Shown: positions 16,814 to 26,324 of the stretch, piece by piece
Layout: each line of letters begins with the position of its first letter
Numbering within the stretch: the first letter of the stretch is position 1
Assembly (NCBI RefSeq): GCF_037023755.1
Contig: NZ_CP146100.1
Span: forward strand, 3,751,501-3,815,500
Origin: Saccharopolyspora sp. SCSIO 74807
Lineage (GTDB): Bacteria > Actinomycetota > Actinomycetes > Mycobacteriales > Pseudonocardiaceae
DNA: 64,000 nucleotides
Direction: 5' to 3'
The notes under the pieces: generated by a model
Databases searched by the model: none
Seen by the model: only the letters and a program-made list of their open reading frames with translations
What the model was told of the DNA's origin: nothing
Translations under genes and position numbers: made by a program

Positions 16814-17701
16814 TCAGGCCCAGCGGCGCACGAACTCGATCGCCGCGGCGTCGACCTCCGTCGGGTTCGAGGCGCTCAGGAAGTGCTGTCCACCTTGGAC
16901 GGTTTCCAGCCGCGCCTCCGGCGAGCGGGTGAACATCCGGATCTCCTCCTGGGCGTTCGGCACCGAGTACACCTGGTCCGCGGTGCCGTGCAGCCACAGG
17001 ACCGGGCAGCGGACCTCGTCGAGCCTGCCGTGCAGCCCGTCGCGGTCCCGCAGGTTCACAGTGCTGATCCGCAGGCGGTGGCGCCCGGCGTCACCGGCGT
17101 AGTTCGCGCGGTAGGCGGCGCGCCAGAACCGGCGTTCCTCGCCGGTGAGACCGCCCATGGCCGTGTTGAACACGCCGTCCACGACCTCGTCCGGCACGAC
17201 CCAGTCGGCGCCGACCGGCTCGGCGAGCTCGTCGATGAGCGGAGTGTTGAACCCGACCCCGTCCCAGCACCCCAGGTCGCGGCTGCGCGGGCTCTCCCGG
17301 TCCATCGACGTGCCGAGCGGAATCAGCCCCCGCACCACGTCCGGGGCGAGCAGCGCCATCCGGACGGCGATCCAGCCGCCCTGCGAGGTTCCCAGCACGA
17401 AGGCCTCGCGGATGCCGAGGGCGTCGAGGGCCTGCAGGTTCGCGACCGCGCTGTCCCAGTAGGTGAAGTGCTGGTACGAGGCCCTCGTGCGGCCGTGCCC
17501 GTAGGGCTCCAGCGCGAGCAGGTTGGCCGCGGAGCCGAGTGCCGGGTCGGCGAACTGCGGCCGGTACAGCTCGGCCGAAGTGGTGTACGAGTTGATCAGG
17601 ACCAGCGTCGGCAGCGCTGGGTCGTAGGGCCCGCCGAAGGTGTACCCGACGGTCGACCCGCCGAGGTGCGGGATCTCGACGGTCTGCTCGATCTTGCTCA
17701 T
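16814..17701 (-). CDS. Alpha/beta-fold hydrolase
   Basis: A 295-residue hydrolase with nucleophile elbow GTSQGGW (Ser106), acid loop LHGTADQVYSVP and catalytic His in GGQHFLSASNP. The N-terminal GGSTVGYTFGGP and HGxG-like oxyanion region (EPYGHGRT) fit the wide esterase / carbon-carbon hydrolase / haloperoxidase superfamily; specificity is not readable. The ATG is preceded by GAGGAGCGATCC, so the longer open frame upstream is rejected. It lies downstream of, and co-directional with, the LuxR-type regulator after a 275-bp gap, which may link them. Confidence 0.8.
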   Translation of the reverse strand: MSKIEQTVEIPHLGGSTVGYTFGGPYDPALPTLVLINSYTTSAELYRPQFADPALGSAANLLALEPYGHGRTRASYQHFTYWDSAVANLQALDALGIREAFVLGTSQGGWIAVRMALLAPDVVRGLIPLGTSMDRESPRSRDLGCWDGVGFNTPLIDELAEPVGADWVVPDEVVDGVFNTAMGGLTGEERRFWRAAYRANYAGDAGRHRLRISTVNLRDRDGLHGRLDEVRCPVLWLHGTADQVYSVPNAQEEIRMFTRSPEARLETVQGGQHFLSASNPTEVDAAAIEFVRRWA

Positions 17702-17976
17702 GGATCGCTCCTCGATGCGGATGCGGAAACCTCCGGAAACGGGCAGCGGTGGGTGCGATCCCGCAACCGCCGGGTGCGCGCGCCGCACCTCGCCGACGCC
17801 GTTCCAGCGCGAGACTTCGCAGGCACCGGCCGGATTTCCGGACCTGGACGGAGAGTCTAGGTACGCCGCCAACCGCGGCGACATCGGTCAACTGACGTAT
17901 CCGACCGGCTCAATGCGGCAAGATTCTTCGCAGCGGTGCCGTTCCGATCGGTGTCCCGCCAGCTGCCATCGCCGAC

Positions 17977-19011
17977 TCAGCGCATCCTGCCGAGACCACC
18001 CGGCTGCAGCTCTGAGCCGCGCCCGACCGGAACCAGCCGCAGGCCTTCGCGAGTGGCCAGCGCGGCGACGTCCGCGCGGGAGGCCACCCCGAGCTTGGCC
18101 AGGATGTGCTCGACGTGGGTCGAGACGGTGCGGCGGCTCACGACGAGCGCATCGGCGATCCCTGGGTTGCTGGCGCCACCGGCCAGCAGCGTGACGACCT
18201 GCAACTCTCGTGCGGTGAGGTCGTAGGGCGCGGGCATTTCGCGCTCGGCCACGAGCATCGTCGATCCCGCGCACCGGGTCAGATCGATCCGGTGGAACGT
18301 CTCGGCCTCGTCGATCCAGATGTAGCTGCCGTTCCGGTGCGGGACCGAACTCAGCAGCAACGGCCACAGCCGGCCCTGCGAACGCAGAACCGGGCCGACG
18401 TCGCGGCCGGGGATGCGTTGCTCGACACCTGCGCCGATCAACGCGACGTGCGCGTCGCCGTGCAGCTCGTCCGCGAGAACGCGGTGTGGCTGCAAGACGT
18501 TGCTGGCCTCGGCGAGCAGTGGCAGGAATCGCTCGACGGTTCGCCGCCGGTCGTCCGTGGCCGCGCGGGACGCGGCCCAGTTCATGTGCACGGCGCCGGC
18601 ATGGGAACCGTCCGGTAGCCACAAGCAGGCGGTGAGACCTTCGTGGAATCCGGCGGGAAGCAGGCATTCTTCAGCAAGGGCGGTCGTGACGAACCTGATC
18701 TGCCAATTGCGGGCGAGATCCGACCAGCGCAGCGCCGCGCGGACCCCGTTGCGGAGCAGGCGGAAGCCCGGATTCCGCGCGTCCGGGACGAAGTCGTCCA
18801 GCAGCCGGTCGAGCGCGGCGTCCGAGTAGCCCGCGGCGGCGAGCGAGGTGTGCTGCGGACTCAGCGCGAACGGGTCGGCAGCGGTCAGCACCACCGCGTC
18901 ACATCGGACCAGGTCGCGAAGCAGCCCGACGTGTTGCTCGGCTCGTTCGAGGACGCTCGCGGCGGCGGGTGCGGTGCGGCCCGCGGCGTGCTCGGGCGGA
19001 AACGGGCTCAT
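17977..19011 (-). CDS. LuxR-family transcriptional regulator with N-terminal sensor-like domain
   Basis: A 344-residue regulator with a C-terminal LuxR/GerE helix-turn-helix: [18 protein letters not shown], then [20 protein letters not shown]. The first 250 residues resemble a GAF-like ligand-sensing domain rather than a response-regulator receiver. No phosphoacceptor Asp context was seen, and it lacks the P-loop of LAL-type regulators. The start at 19011 is supported by AAGGGA 8 nt upstream. Divergent from def (270-bp gap). The co-directional hydrolase gene downstream is a plausible target. Confidence 0.8.
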   Translation of the reverse strand: MSPFPPEHAAGRTAPAAASVLERAEQHVGLLRDLVRCDAVVLTAADPFALSPQHTSLAAAGYSDAALDRLLDDFVPDARNPGFRLLRNGVRAALRWSDLARNWQIRFVTTALAEECLLPAGFHEGLTACLWLPDGSHAGAVHMNWAASRAATDDRRRTVERFLPLLAEASNVLQPHRVLADELHGDAHVALIGAGVEQRIPGRDVGPVLRSQGRLWPLLLSSVPHRNGSYIWIDEAETFHRIDLTRCAGSTMLVAEREMPAPYDLTARELQVVTLLAGGASNPGIADALVVSRRTVSTHVEHILAKLGVASRADVAALATREGLRLVPVGRGSELQPGGLGRMR

Positions 19012-19281
19012 CGCAGGTCCCTTCACTTTCTTCGAGCCACCGCGCAGGCTACGCCGGGGCTGCGCCGGAACGGGTTCCTCGCCGGGCGGCAGTCGATGCC
19101 GGGCGGCTGAATCCCCGCGGCGGTGCCGGTCGAGTCCCGCACCGCGAGCGGTTCCGCCGCGCTTCGGAGCGGTCGTGGCGGCTGCGGGCGGCGGCGACGG
19201 CGAAGACTAGACTCGTGAGATCCGGCAACCGCGATCGGCGGCGCACGCCGGCCGAACCGCCCGCGACCATGGGGGAACCGC

Positions 19282-19827
19282 TTGACCGTCCAGCCCGTCC
19301 GACTCTTCGGGGATCCCGTGCTGCGGACCCGCGCCGAGGAGGTCGTGGATTTCGACAAGGAGCTGCGCACCCTCGTGCGGGACCTCTGGGACACGATGCA
19401 CGAGCAAGGCGGGGCGGGGCTGGCCGCGCCGCAGCTGGGCGTGGGCCTGCGGGTGTTCACCTACCGCTGCGACGGGTTCGAGGGCCACCTGGTCAATCCG
19501 AGCTTCGACGTGCTCGGCGACGAGATCCAGGACGGCCCGGAGGGCTGCCTGTCCATCCCGGGCATGCGGTGGGACTGCCGCCGCTACCGCAACATCGTCG
19601 CCCGCGGCTGGAACCTGCACGGCGATCCGGTGGAGATCGAGGGCACCGACCTGCTGGCGCGCTGCGTCCAGCACGAGACCGACCACCTCGACGGGGTGCT
19701 GTTCGTGGACCGGCTCGACGAGGCCACCCGCAAGGCCGCGCTGCGCGAGATCCGCCAGGCCGACTGGTTCGACGGGCAGGCTCCGGCGATCAAGCAGAAC
19801 CCACACCCGCTGTTCGGGGCGTCCTGA
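19282..19827 (+). CDS. def: Peptide deformylase
   Basis: Removes the formyl group from nascent N-terminal methionine, in the cytoplasm at the ribosome. All three metal-site motifs are present: [11 protein letters not shown] (43-53), EGCLS with Cys89, and QHETDHLDG with His131, Glu132 and His135. The 181-residue length is normal. The start appears to be a TTG; the ATG 13 bp upstream is out of frame. The stop overlaps the fmt start (TGATG), and the two enzymes act at opposite ends of the formylation cycle. Confidence 0.95.
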   Translation: MTVQPVRLFGDPVLRTRAEEVVDFDKELRTLVRDLWDTMHEQGGAGLAAPQLGVGLRVFTYRCDGFEGHLVNPSFDVLGDEIQDGPEGCLSIPGMRWDCRRYRNIVARGWNLHGDPVEIEGTDLLARCVQHETDHLDGVLFVDRLDEATRKAALREIRQADWFDGQAPAIKQNPHPLFGAS

Positions 19828-20753
19828 TGCGGGTGGTGTTCGCGGGCACGCCCGAGGCGGCGGTTCCTTCGCTGCGAGCGCTGCTGGAATCAGGGCGGCA
19901 CGAGGTCGCCGCCGTGATCACCCGGCCGGACGCGCGTTCCGGCCGCGGGCGCAAGGTGCTGCGCTCTCCGGTGGGCGCGGTGGCCGACGAGCACGGACTC
20001 GAAGTGCTCACGCCCGAGCGCGCGTCCGACCCGGAGTTCCTGGAGCGGCTGCGGGAGCTGGCGCCGGACTGCTGCCCGGTGGTGGCCTACGGGGCGCTGC
20101 TGAAGCGGGCCGCGCTGGAGATCCCCCGGCACGGGTGGATCAACCTGCACTTCTCGCTGCTGCCCGCGTGGCGCGGGGCGGCTCCGGTGCAGGCCGCGAT
20201 CCGGCACGGCGACCGGATCACCGGCGCGTCCGCGTTCCGGCTGGTGCCCGAGCTGGACGCCGGACCGGTCTACGGCGTGGTCACCGAGGACGTCCGCGCG
20301 GGCGACACCTCGGGCGTGCTGCTGGACCGGCTCGCCGAGTCGGGCGCCAAGTTGCTGCTGGCCACGCTCGACGGCATCGAGGACGGTTCGCTGCGCGCCG
20401 AGGAGCAACCCGCCGAGGGCATCAGCTACGCGCCGAAGGTCACCGTGGACGACGCCAAGGTCGACTTCACCCGGCCGGCGCACGTGGTGGATCGGGTGAT
20501 CCGCTCGGTGACCCCGGATCCGGGCGCGTGGGCGTTCTTCGGCGACGAGCGGCTCAAGCTCGGGGCCGTGTCGGTGACCGAGGAGACCGGGCTCGCGCCG
20601 GGGGAGCTGCGCGTCGAGAAGCGCCGGGTGCTGGTGGGAACCGGCACCGCGGCGGTCGCGCTCGGCGAGGTGCAGGCGCAGGGCAAGAAGCGGATGGCCG
20701 CCATCGACTGGGCGCGCGGCACCCGCATCGAGCAAGGAGAAGTGCTCAAGTGA
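19827..20753 (+). CDS. fmt: Methionyl-tRNA formyltransferase
   Basis: Formylates initiator Met-tRNA using 10-formyl-tetrahydrofolate. The 308-residue protein starts [16 protein letters not shown] and has the catalytic loop region [21 protein letters not shown] containing the conserved His and SLLP. The C-terminal beta-barrel tRNA-binding domain begins around residue 205. The start overlaps def by 3 bp and the stop overlaps the GTG of rsmB by 4 bp, so def-fmt-rsmB is one translationally coupled unit. Confidence 0.95.
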   Translation: MRVVFAGTPEAAVPSLRALLESGRHEVAAVITRPDARSGRGRKVLRSPVGAVADEHGLEVLTPERASDPEFLERLRELAPDCCPVVAYGALLKRAALEIPRHGWINLHFSLLPAWRGAAPVQAAIRHGDRITGASAFRLVPELDAGPVYGVVTEDVRAGDTSGVLLDRLAESGAKLLLATLDGIEDGSLRAEEQPAEGISYAPKVTVDDAKVDFTRPAHVVDRVIRSVTPDPGAWAFFGDERLKLGAVSVTEETGLAPGELRVEKRRVLVGTGTAAVALGEVQAQGKKRMAAIDWARGTRIEQGEVLK

Positions 20754-22174
20754 ACGACCACCGCCCCCGCCGCCCGTCCCGGCCGCGGGGCAGCCGTCCG
20801 CCGCAGCGGCGCAACGGCCCGGCCCGGCCGCCCGCGCAGGACCCGGCCCGGATGGCCGCGCTGGAGACGTTGCGCGCGGTGCGCGAGCGGGACGCCTACG
20901 CGAACCTGACGCTGCCCGCGCTGCTGCGGCAGCGCAAGATCCAAGGCCGGGACGCGGGGCTGGCCACCGAGCTCGCCTACGGCGCCTGCCGGGCGCGCGG
21001 CCTGCTGGACGCGGTCATCGGGGAGTGCAGCGGCCGTCCGGTGTCCGAAGTGGATCCGACCACTTTGGACGCGTTGCGGCTCGGGGTGTACCAGTTGCTG
21101 CGCACCAGGATTCCGGATCACGCGGCAGTTGCCTCCACAGTGGACATGGTGCGCGGGGAAGCCGGATCGAAGCTCGCCGGGTTCGCCAACGCGGTGCTGC
21201 GCCGCGCAGGCGAACGCGACGAGCAGCAGTGGATCGACGAGCTCGCGCCGGACCGCGCGAAGGACCCGGTCGGGCACCTGGCGTTGCGGTACGCGCACCC
21301 GCGGTGGGTGGCGCAGGCGTTCGCCGACGTGCTCGGCGACACCGGCGACGAGCTCGCCGCCGCGCTCGCCGCGGACGACGCGCGGCCCGCGGTGCACCTG
21401 ACCGCGCGGCCCGGGGAGATCAGCGCCGACGAGCTCGCCGCCATCACCGGCGGCGACCCGGCGCCGTACTCGCCGTACGGGGTGCACCTGGAAGCGGGCT
21501 CCGGCGATCCCGGCGACCTGGAGCCGGTCCGGGAGGGCTTCGCCGCAGTGCAGGACGAGGGCAGCCAGCTCGCCGCGCTGGCGCTGAGCAAGCCCGAGCT
21601 CACGGGGCCGGACTCGCGGTGGCTGGACCTGTGCGCAGGCCCCGGCGGGAAAGCGGCGCTGTTGGGGGCGCTGGTCACGCTGGACGGCGGTGAGCTGGAC
21701 GCCGTCGAGCAGTCCGAGCACCGGGCGGATCTGGTGCGGCGCGTCACCCGGGACCTGTCGGTGCGGGTGCACGTGGCCGACGGCCGCGAGCCGGGGCTGG
21801 AACCCGGCTACGACCGGGTGCTCGTCGATGCGCCGTGCACCGGGCTCGGCGCGCTGCGCCGCCGTCCCGAGGCGCGCTGGCGGCGGCAGCCCTCTGACCT
21901 GCCGGAACTGGCGAAGCTGCAGCGCAGCCTGCTGCTCTCGGCGGTGCAGCTGGCCCGGCCCGGCGGGATCGTGGCCTACGTCGTGTGCTCCCCGCACCTG
22001 TCGGAGACCGAAGGCGTCGTCTCGGACGTCGTGCGCCGCACCGGCGCCGAACAGCTCGACGCCCGCGAAGCGTTCCCCGGCGTCCCGCAGCTCGGCGACG
22101 GCCCCGGCGTGCAGCTGTGGCCGCACCGGCACGGCACCGACGCGATGTTCTGCGCACTGCTGCGGGCCGCTTGA
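20750..22174 (+). CDS. rsmB: 16S rRNA (cytosine-967 C5)-methyltransferase
   Basis: A 474-residue RsmB/Fmu rRNA methyltransferase. An Arg/Pro-rich N-terminus (about 35 residues) leads to a NusB-like domain ([21 protein letters not shown] and GFANAVLRR). The SAM-dependent domain shows [13 protein letters not shown] and two catalytic-cysteine motifs, [13 protein letters not shown] and YVVCSPH (the latter usually YSTCS/T). GTG overlaps the fmt stop. A deaminase gene follows after 6 bp. Confidence 0.92.
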   Translation: MNDHRPRRPSRPRGSRPPQRRNGPARPPAQDPARMAALETLRAVRERDAYANLTLPALLRQRKIQGRDAGLATELAYGACRARGLLDAVIGECSGRPVSEVDPTTLDALRLGVYQLLRTRIPDHAAVASTVDMVRGEAGSKLAGFANAVLRRAGERDEQQWIDELAPDRAKDPVGHLALRYAHPRWVAQAFADVLGDTGDELAAALAADDARPAVHLTARPGEISADELAAITGGDPAPYSPYGVHLEAGSGDPGDLEPVREGFAAVQDEGSQLAALALSKPELTGPDSRWLDLCAGPGGKAALLGALVTLDGGELDAVEQSEHRADLVRRVTRDLSVRVHVADGREPGLEPGYDRVLVDAPCTGLGALRRRPEARWRRQPSDLPELAKLQRSLLLSAVQLARPGGIVAYVVCSPHLSETEGVVSDVVRRTGAEQLDAREAFPGVPQLGDGPGVQLWPHRHGTDAMFCALLRAA

Positions 22175-22180
22175 GGCGTC

Positions 22181-22651
22181 GTGGTGCTGACCCCTTCCGA
22201 ACATCACCAGGAATGGCTGGCCGTCGCCGTCGAGGAAGCTCGTGCGGGGGAGGCGGAAGGCGGCGTCCCGATCGGTGCCGCGCTGTTCGGCGCTGACGGC
22301 GAAGTCCTCGGGCGCGGGCGCAATCGCCGGGTGCAGGACGGTGATCCCTCGGTGCACGCCGAGACCTCCGCGTTCCGGGCCGCGGGAAGGCAGCGCGGTT
22401 ACGCGGGCACGACGATGGTCACCACGCTGTCGCCGTGCTGGTTCTGCAGCGGGCTGGTTCGCCAGTTCGGCATCGGCACGGTCGTCATCGGCGAGGCGCG
22501 CAACTTCCACGGCGGACACGACTGGCTCGCCGAGCACGGCGTGCGGATCGTGCTGCTCGACGATCCCGAGTGCGTGCGGATGATGGCCGGTTTCATCGCC
22601 GACCGGCCCCGCCTCTGGCACGAGGACATCGGCGAGGACCAGCCGGGTTAG
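22181..22651 (+). CDS. Cytosine deaminase of the fungal FCY1 type
   Basis: A 156-residue zinc nucleoside/nucleobase deaminase of the CMP/dCMP family. Zinc ligands are His59 in HAE (59-61) and Cys86/Cys89 in SPCWFC; Glu61 is the catalytic proton shuttle. Resemblance to yeast cytosine deaminase extends over the whole length as I recall that sequence: GGVPIG, EVLGRGRN, TTLSPC, VVIGEARNFHGG and a C-terminal EDIGE. This favours free cytosine over tRNA adenosine (TadA) as substrate. It starts 6 bp after rsmB and probably shares its transcript, although it is unrelated to the formylation unit. Confidence 0.8.
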   Translation: MVLTPSEHHQEWLAVAVEEARAGEAEGGVPIGAALFGADGEVLGRGRNRRVQDGDPSVHAETSAFRAAGRQRGYAGTTMVTTLSPCWFCSGLVRQFGIGTVVIGEARNFHGGHDWLAEHGVRIVLLDDPECVRMMAGFIADRPRLWHEDIGEDQPG

Positions 22652-22743
22652 GAGTCGTTCGGTGAAGTGACGCCGCTCGAGCGGAACCGGTTGCGATGAC
22701 CGCCTGAGCGATCAAGCGGCCCAGTTCGAACGCTCCCCGGCGC

Positions 22744-23454
22744 TCACGCCGCCCGGTGGTGCGCCGTGGGCCGCAGGTGTGGTCCGTCTTCGGCGACCTC
22801 CGGCGGTTCTCCGGGGCCGATCCGGCTCCAGCCGTCCCCGCCGGTCCGCGCGGGTGCCGGGTCGCCGTCCCCGCGGTGCCTGCGGTGCACCGCGACCAGC
22901 AGCCCGAGTCCGGCCAGCAGCAGCGCGTGCGAGCCGACCCGCGCGAGCGTCGCCGTGCCGGCGATCAGGTCGTGCACCGAGAACCCGGCGAGCACCGCCA
23001 CGAACGCGCCCAACACCGGCAGCACGCCACCGGCCGTGCGGTCGCGCCACGCCGCCCACAGCATTCCGACGCCGATCGCCAGGTTCCACGCGGTGCTCTC
23101 GTTGAACAGGTGCGCGGCCATCCCGCCGTGCGCGTGACCGTGCGCCCCGCTCAGTCCCAGCAGTTGGAAGGTGCCGAGCAGGATCTGCGCCACCGCGACG
23201 AGCGCGAGCGCGGACCGCAGCGCCGTCCGGCGCCGGTCCGGGCGTTCGGCGCGCGCCAGCACCGGCCCCACCAGGTCCGGCGTATCGGTGACCAGCCGCA
23301 CCCGCAGGTTCCGGGTGAGCAGGCCCGCATCGGCCTGGTACGCGCGGCACCGCGCGCACTGGTCCAGATGGGCGTCGACGTCGGCAGCGGGCGCCGCCTC
23401 GGCTTCCCCGTCCAGCCGCGCCGAGATCGAAATCCGGCAACGTTCACAGTCCAC
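22744..23454 (-). CDS. Zinc-finger anti-sigma factor-like membrane protein
   Basis: A 236-residue protein divergent from the sigC gene. The N-terminus carries the anti-sigma zinc motif HLDQCARC (HxxxCxxC, His29/Cys33/Cys36) plus an upstream Cys pair at 3 and 6, in a cytoplasmic domain of about 75 residues. About four transmembrane helices follow, with a His-rich loop GAHGHAHGGMAAH between the first two, and a hydrophilic tail. The gene arrangement suggests it sequesters SigC at the membrane, and the His-rich loop could bind a metal (inference). The GTG at 23454 places the zinc domain at the N-terminus; no SD is visible. Confidence 0.75.
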   Translation of the reverse strand: MDCERCRISISARLDGEAEAAPAADVDAHLDQCARCRAYQADAGLLTRNLRVRLVTDTPDLVGPVLARAERPDRRRTALRSALALVAVAQILLGTFQLLGLSGAHGHAHGGMAAHLFNESTAWNLAIGVGMLWAAWRDRTAGGVLPVLGAFVAVLAGFSVHDLIAGTATLARVGSHALLLAGLGLLVAVHRRHRGDGDPAPARTGGDGWSRIGPGEPPEVAEDGPHLRPTAHHRAA

Positions 23455-23504
23455 GACCAGATTGTCGGGCGCGCAGGGGGCGGAGTTCCCGGCGGGTCTT
23501 CGGC

Positions 23505-23510
23505 TAGTGT
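23505..23510 (+). promoter_or_regulatory. Candidate -10 element of sigC
   Basis: TAGTGT lies 8 nt before the GTG start of sigC, suggesting a leaderless or nearly leaderless transcript. The 64-bp divergent gap must hold promoters for both genes; GGAGTT at 23482-23487 is 17 bp upstream of this box. Confidence 0.3.
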
Positions 23511-23518
23511 CGTGGGCC

Positions 23519-24109
23519 GTGACGAACTCGGAAGCCGAAGACACCCGCGTCACCGAACTGGCACTGGCCGCCGGTTCGGGCGACCGGCGGGCGCTGGCCG
23601 AGTTCGTGCGAGCCACCCAGCGCGACGTGTGGCGGTTCGTGGCGCACCTGGCCGACGTCGGTGCTGCCGACGATCTGGCGCAGGAGACCTACTTGCGGGC
23701 GTTGCGCTCGTTGCGCACGTTCCGCGGGACTTCTTCGGCGCGGACCTGGCTGCTGTCGATCGCGCGCCGCGCCGTGGTCGACCAGATCCGGTTCGAGCGG
23801 GCGCGGCCGCGCACCGTCGCCGCCGATTGGGTGCAGGCCGCGGAGGGCTCCGGCGGCCCGAACTCCGGTGGCCACGGCTCCGGTGGCCGGGGCAGGGGCT
23901 TCGAGGAACTCGTCGAGACGAACGTGCTGCTCGACCAGCTCGACCCGGACCGGCGGGAGGCGCTGGTGCTCACCCAAGTGCTCGGGCTCTCCTACGCGGA
24001 GGCCGCCGAGATCAGCGGCTGCGAGCTCGGCACGGTGCGCTCGCGCGTGGCCCGCGCCCGCGAAGACCTGATCTCCCGCACCCGGGGCCAGGACACCGGC
24101 ACCGGCTGA
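23519..24109 (+). CDS. sigC: ECF RNA polymerase sigma factor, SigC-like
   Basis: A 196-residue extracytoplasmic-function sigma factor. Region 2 shows RDVWRFVAHLADVGAADDLAQETYLRALRS in two adjoining blocks, with SSARTWLLSIARR after it. Region 4 has REALVLTQVLGLSYAEAAE and GTVRSRVARARE. The resemblance to mycobacterial SigC, as I recall it, is close over the full length, including the DVGxADDL and RGFEELVE segments; a Gly/Ser-rich linker here is longer. Transcribed divergently from the zinc-finger anti-sigma gene, 64 bp away. Two palindromic repeats separate it from osmC. Confidence 0.88.
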   Translation: MTNSEAEDTRVTELALAAGSGDRRALAEFVRATQRDVWRFVAHLADVGAADDLAQETYLRALRSLRTFRGTSSARTWLLSIARRAVVDQIRFERARPRTVAADWVQAAEGSGGPNSGGHGSGGRGRGFEELVETNVLLDQLDPDRREALVLTQVLGLSYAEAAEISGCELGTVRSRVARAREDLISRTRGQDTGTG

Positions 24110-24129
24110 GCCCGCCCGGCGTTCACCAT

Positions 24130-24180
24130 AAGTGAACGGACCGTTCGTCCAATCTATTCGGACCAACAGTCCGTTCACTC
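24130..24180. repeat. Interspersed palindromic repeat, copy 4
   Basis: Centred at 24155 between sigC and osmC, orientation as copy 3 (centre CCAATCTATTCGG). Inner palindromes are centred at 24140 and 24170, 30 bp apart; the right one carries an AACAG-T-CCGTT variant. Confidence 0.9.
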
Positions 24181-24202
24181 AGAAAGCCCGCGGGTTTGTC
24201 AG

Positions 24203-24253
24203 GAGTGAACGGCCTGTTCGCCTGGTCTATTCGGACCAACGGTCCGTTCGCTC
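24203..24253. repeat. Interspersed palindromic repeat, copy 5
   Basis: Centred at 24228, 73 bp from copy 4 and in the same orientation. Inner centres at 24213 and 24243, 30 bp apart; the left inner site is degenerate (AACGGCCTGTT). A partly matching terminal-repeat-like stretch with GATGTG and GTCG lies at about 24283-24304. Confidence 0.85.
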
Positions 24254-24331
24254 GATTTGGATGCGGTGGTGGGAACAAGCCGGATGTGTGGTGAGTTGTC
24301 GTCGACGGAACCTGCGAATCAGGAGGGTCTG

Positions 24332-24745
24332 ATGGCATCCACTCCCGTCGAAGTGCACCGCACCGGCGAGCACACCTTCACCGCGAGCAACGACCGCGGC
24401 GCCACCGTGCACATCGGACGAGAGGGTGCGCCGGGCGCGTTCACCCCCGGTGAGCTGCTGCTCGCCGCCATCGCGGGCTGCTCCGCGGTGACCAGCGAGA
24501 ACCTGCTGGTGCGCAGGCTCGGCGACGACGCCGACGTGGCGGTGCACGCCGACCGGGACAAGACCCCGGAGGACCCGAACAAGTTCGCCAACGTGCGGGT
24601 GAACTTCGACCTCGACCTCGGCCCGGTCGACGAGGCCGACCGGGACAAGCTGATGGACGCGGTGCGCCGCGCCATCGAGCGGTACTGCACGGTGAGCCGC
24701 TCGGTCGAGGAAGGCACCCCGATCGAGCTCGCATTGCCGCGCTGA
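24332..24745 (+). CDS. OsmC/Ohr-family peroxiredoxin-like protein
   Basis: A 137-residue OsmC-family protein. These act as thiol-dependent peroxidases against organic hydroperoxides. The two catalytic cysteines are visible: Cys50 ([12 protein letters not shown]) on the central helix and Cys119 ([10 protein letters not shown]). The [12 protein letters not shown] segment is diagnostic. AGGAGGG lies 4 nt before the ATG. It may belong to a redox-stress response with upstream sigC, but two palindromic repeats and 222 bp separate them. Confidence 0.9.
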   Translation: MASTPVEVHRTGEHTFTASNDRGATVHIGREGAPGAFTPGELLLAAIAGCSAVTSENLLVRRLGDDADVAVHADRDKTPEDPNKFANVRVNFDLDLGPVDEADRDKLMDAVRRAIERYCTVSRSVEEGTPIELALPR

Positions 24746-24770
24746 GCCGGAAATCCGAGTCCGGCTCAGC
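24741..24770 (+). terminator. Hairpin overlapping the osmC stop codon
   Basis: GCTGAGCCGGA and TCCGGCTCAGC form a perfect 11-bp stem with an 8-nt loop. The osmC TGA (24743-24745) lies within the left arm. Likely transcription terminator or 3'-end stabiliser. Confidence 0.6.
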
Positions 24771-24843
24771 ATCCGATCTCCCCGGCGTAAGGTGCTGTCG
24801 CATCGCGGATCGGCGATGCGGCAGGTACCGAGGAGGCCACGGG

Positions 24844-26265
24844 GTGGGGCAGGCGAGCGAGCCGGAACCGGCGGGCGGCGGGCTGCGCCGCGAGCTCAGC
24901 GGCAGGCAGGTCGGCATGATCGCGCTCGGCGGCTCGATCGGGACCGGCCTTTTCCTCGGTTCCGGGCTGGCGATCAACACCGCGGGCCCTGCGGTGATCA
25001 TCGCCTACGCGGTGGCCGCGTTCGCCGCGCTCGCGCTGGCCTACGCGCTGGCCGAGATGGTCGTGGTGCACCCGGAGGCGGGCGGTTTCGGGCCGATCGC
25101 GCAGCGCTACCTCGGCGGCCTCGCCGGGTTCGTGCAGCGCTGGATCTACTGGGCCGCGCAGGTCGCGAACATCGGCAGCGAGGTCGTCGCCGCCGGGCTC
25201 TACGTGCGGTTCTGGTACCCGCAGCTGCCGCTGTGGCTGCCGGTGGTGGTCTTCTCGGTGGTGATGCTGGCGATCAACGCGGCAGCGGTGCGCTACTTCG
25301 GCGAGTTCGAGTACTGGTTCGCGCTGATCAAGGTCGTCACGATCGTGGTGTTCATCCTGCTCGGGCTGACCTACATCGTCTTCGGCCTGCCCGGGCGGCC
25401 CGCGACCGGCGTGAGCGCGTTGACCGGCCACGGCGGTTTCCTGCCGAACGGGCTCGGTGCGGTGTGGCTGGCGTTGACCGCCGTGACGTTCTCCTACCTC
25501 GGCACCGAAGCGATCGGCGTCACCGCGTCCGAATCCCGCGACCCGGGCCGGGACGTGCCGCGCGCGGCGCGCAACATGGTGCTGCGGCTCGGGTTGTTCT
25601 ACGTGCTCGGGATGCTCGTCGTGGTCTCGGTGCTGCCGTGGAACCAGGTCTCGGCCGAGGAGGACGTGACGCAGAGCCCGTTCGTCGCGCTGTTCGCGAT
25701 CGCGGGCATCCCGGCCGCCGCGGGCGTGATGAACTTCGTGGTGCTCACCGCCGCGCTCTCGGCGATGAACACGAATCTGTACGTGACCGCGCGGATGACC
25801 TACTCGCTGGCGCGCGACGGCTATGCGCCGAAGTGGTTCACCGGCCTGAGTGGCCACGGTGCTCCGCAGCGAGCCTTGCTGCTGTCGGCGGCCGGCCTGG
25901 CGCTGGCGGTGGTGATCTCGGTGTTCTCCGAGGACACGGCGTTCCCGCTGATGATGGGCCTGGCACTGTTCGGCGCGCTGATCACCTGGCTGATCATCTT
26001 CGCCAGCCAGCTCGCGTTCCGGCGCCGCCGCGCCGCCGAAGGGCTCGCGCCGTCGCCGGTCCGGCTGCCCGGTGCGCCGGTGACCACGGTGCTGGCGATG
26101 CTGTTCATCGCGGCCGTGCTGCTGACCACGCCGTTCACCGAGCAGTTCAATACCGCTTGGAAAGCGGGCGTGCCCTTCCTGCTGCTGCTGTGCGCGGCGT
26201 ACTACTTCGTCCGGCGCCGGGGCGCGAACCGCGCGGCGGCTCCGGTCGACTCGGGTGCGGAATGA
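24844..26265 (+). CDS. Amino acid permease, AAT family
   Basis: A 473-residue APC-superfamily transporter with about twelve transmembrane helices. Landmarks are [16 protein letters not shown] near the N-terminus, [15 protein letters not shown] in helix 5 and [15 protein letters not shown]-like sequence ([20 protein letters not shown]) in helix 8. Closest in style to the GabP/proline/lysine permease group; substrate not assignable. Start GTG is preceded by AGGAGGCCACGGG. It differs from the permease at 361-1794 mainly in helix 3-4 ([19 protein letters not shown]). rpe follows 59 bp later. Confidence 0.87.
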   Translation: MGQASEPEPAGGGLRRELSGRQVGMIALGGSIGTGLFLGSGLAINTAGPAVIIAYAVAAFAALALAYALAEMVVVHPEAGGFGPIAQRYLGGLAGFVQRWIYWAAQVANIGSEVVAAGLYVRFWYPQLPLWLPVVVFSVVMLAINAAAVRYFGEFEYWFALIKVVTIVVFILLGLTYIVFGLPGRPATGVSALTGHGGFLPNGLGAVWLALTAVTFSYLGTEAIGVTASESRDPGRDVPRAARNMVLRLGLFYVLGMLVVVSVLPWNQVSAEEDVTQSPFVALFAIAGIPAAAGVMNFVVLTAALSAMNTNLYVTARMTYSLARDGYAPKWFTGLSGHGAPQRALLLSAAGLALAVVISVFSEDTAFPLMMGLALFGALITWLIIFASQLAFRRRRAAEGLAPSPVRLPGAPVTTVLAMLFIAAVLLTTPFTEQFNTAWKAGVPFLLLLCAAYYFVRRRGANRAAAPVDSGAE

Positions 26266-26311
26266 AGGTGCCCGGCGGTGGCCGGGTGGGTAGCGCGCGA
26301 GCGGCCGGATT

Positions 26312-26317
26312 TACACT
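26312..26317 (+). promoter_or_regulatory. Candidate -10 element of rpe
   Basis: TACACT ends 7 nt before the GTG at 26325 and no ribosome-binding site is visible, consistent with a leaderless rpe transcript starting at the start codon. No convincing -35 was seen. Confidence 0.35.
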
Positions 26318-26324
26318 CCCGCAT

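Noticed and set aside
17702-17884. N-terminal extension of the alpha/beta hydrolase
   Set aside because: The internal ATG at 17701 has a near-perfect SD and gives the normal family N-terminus.
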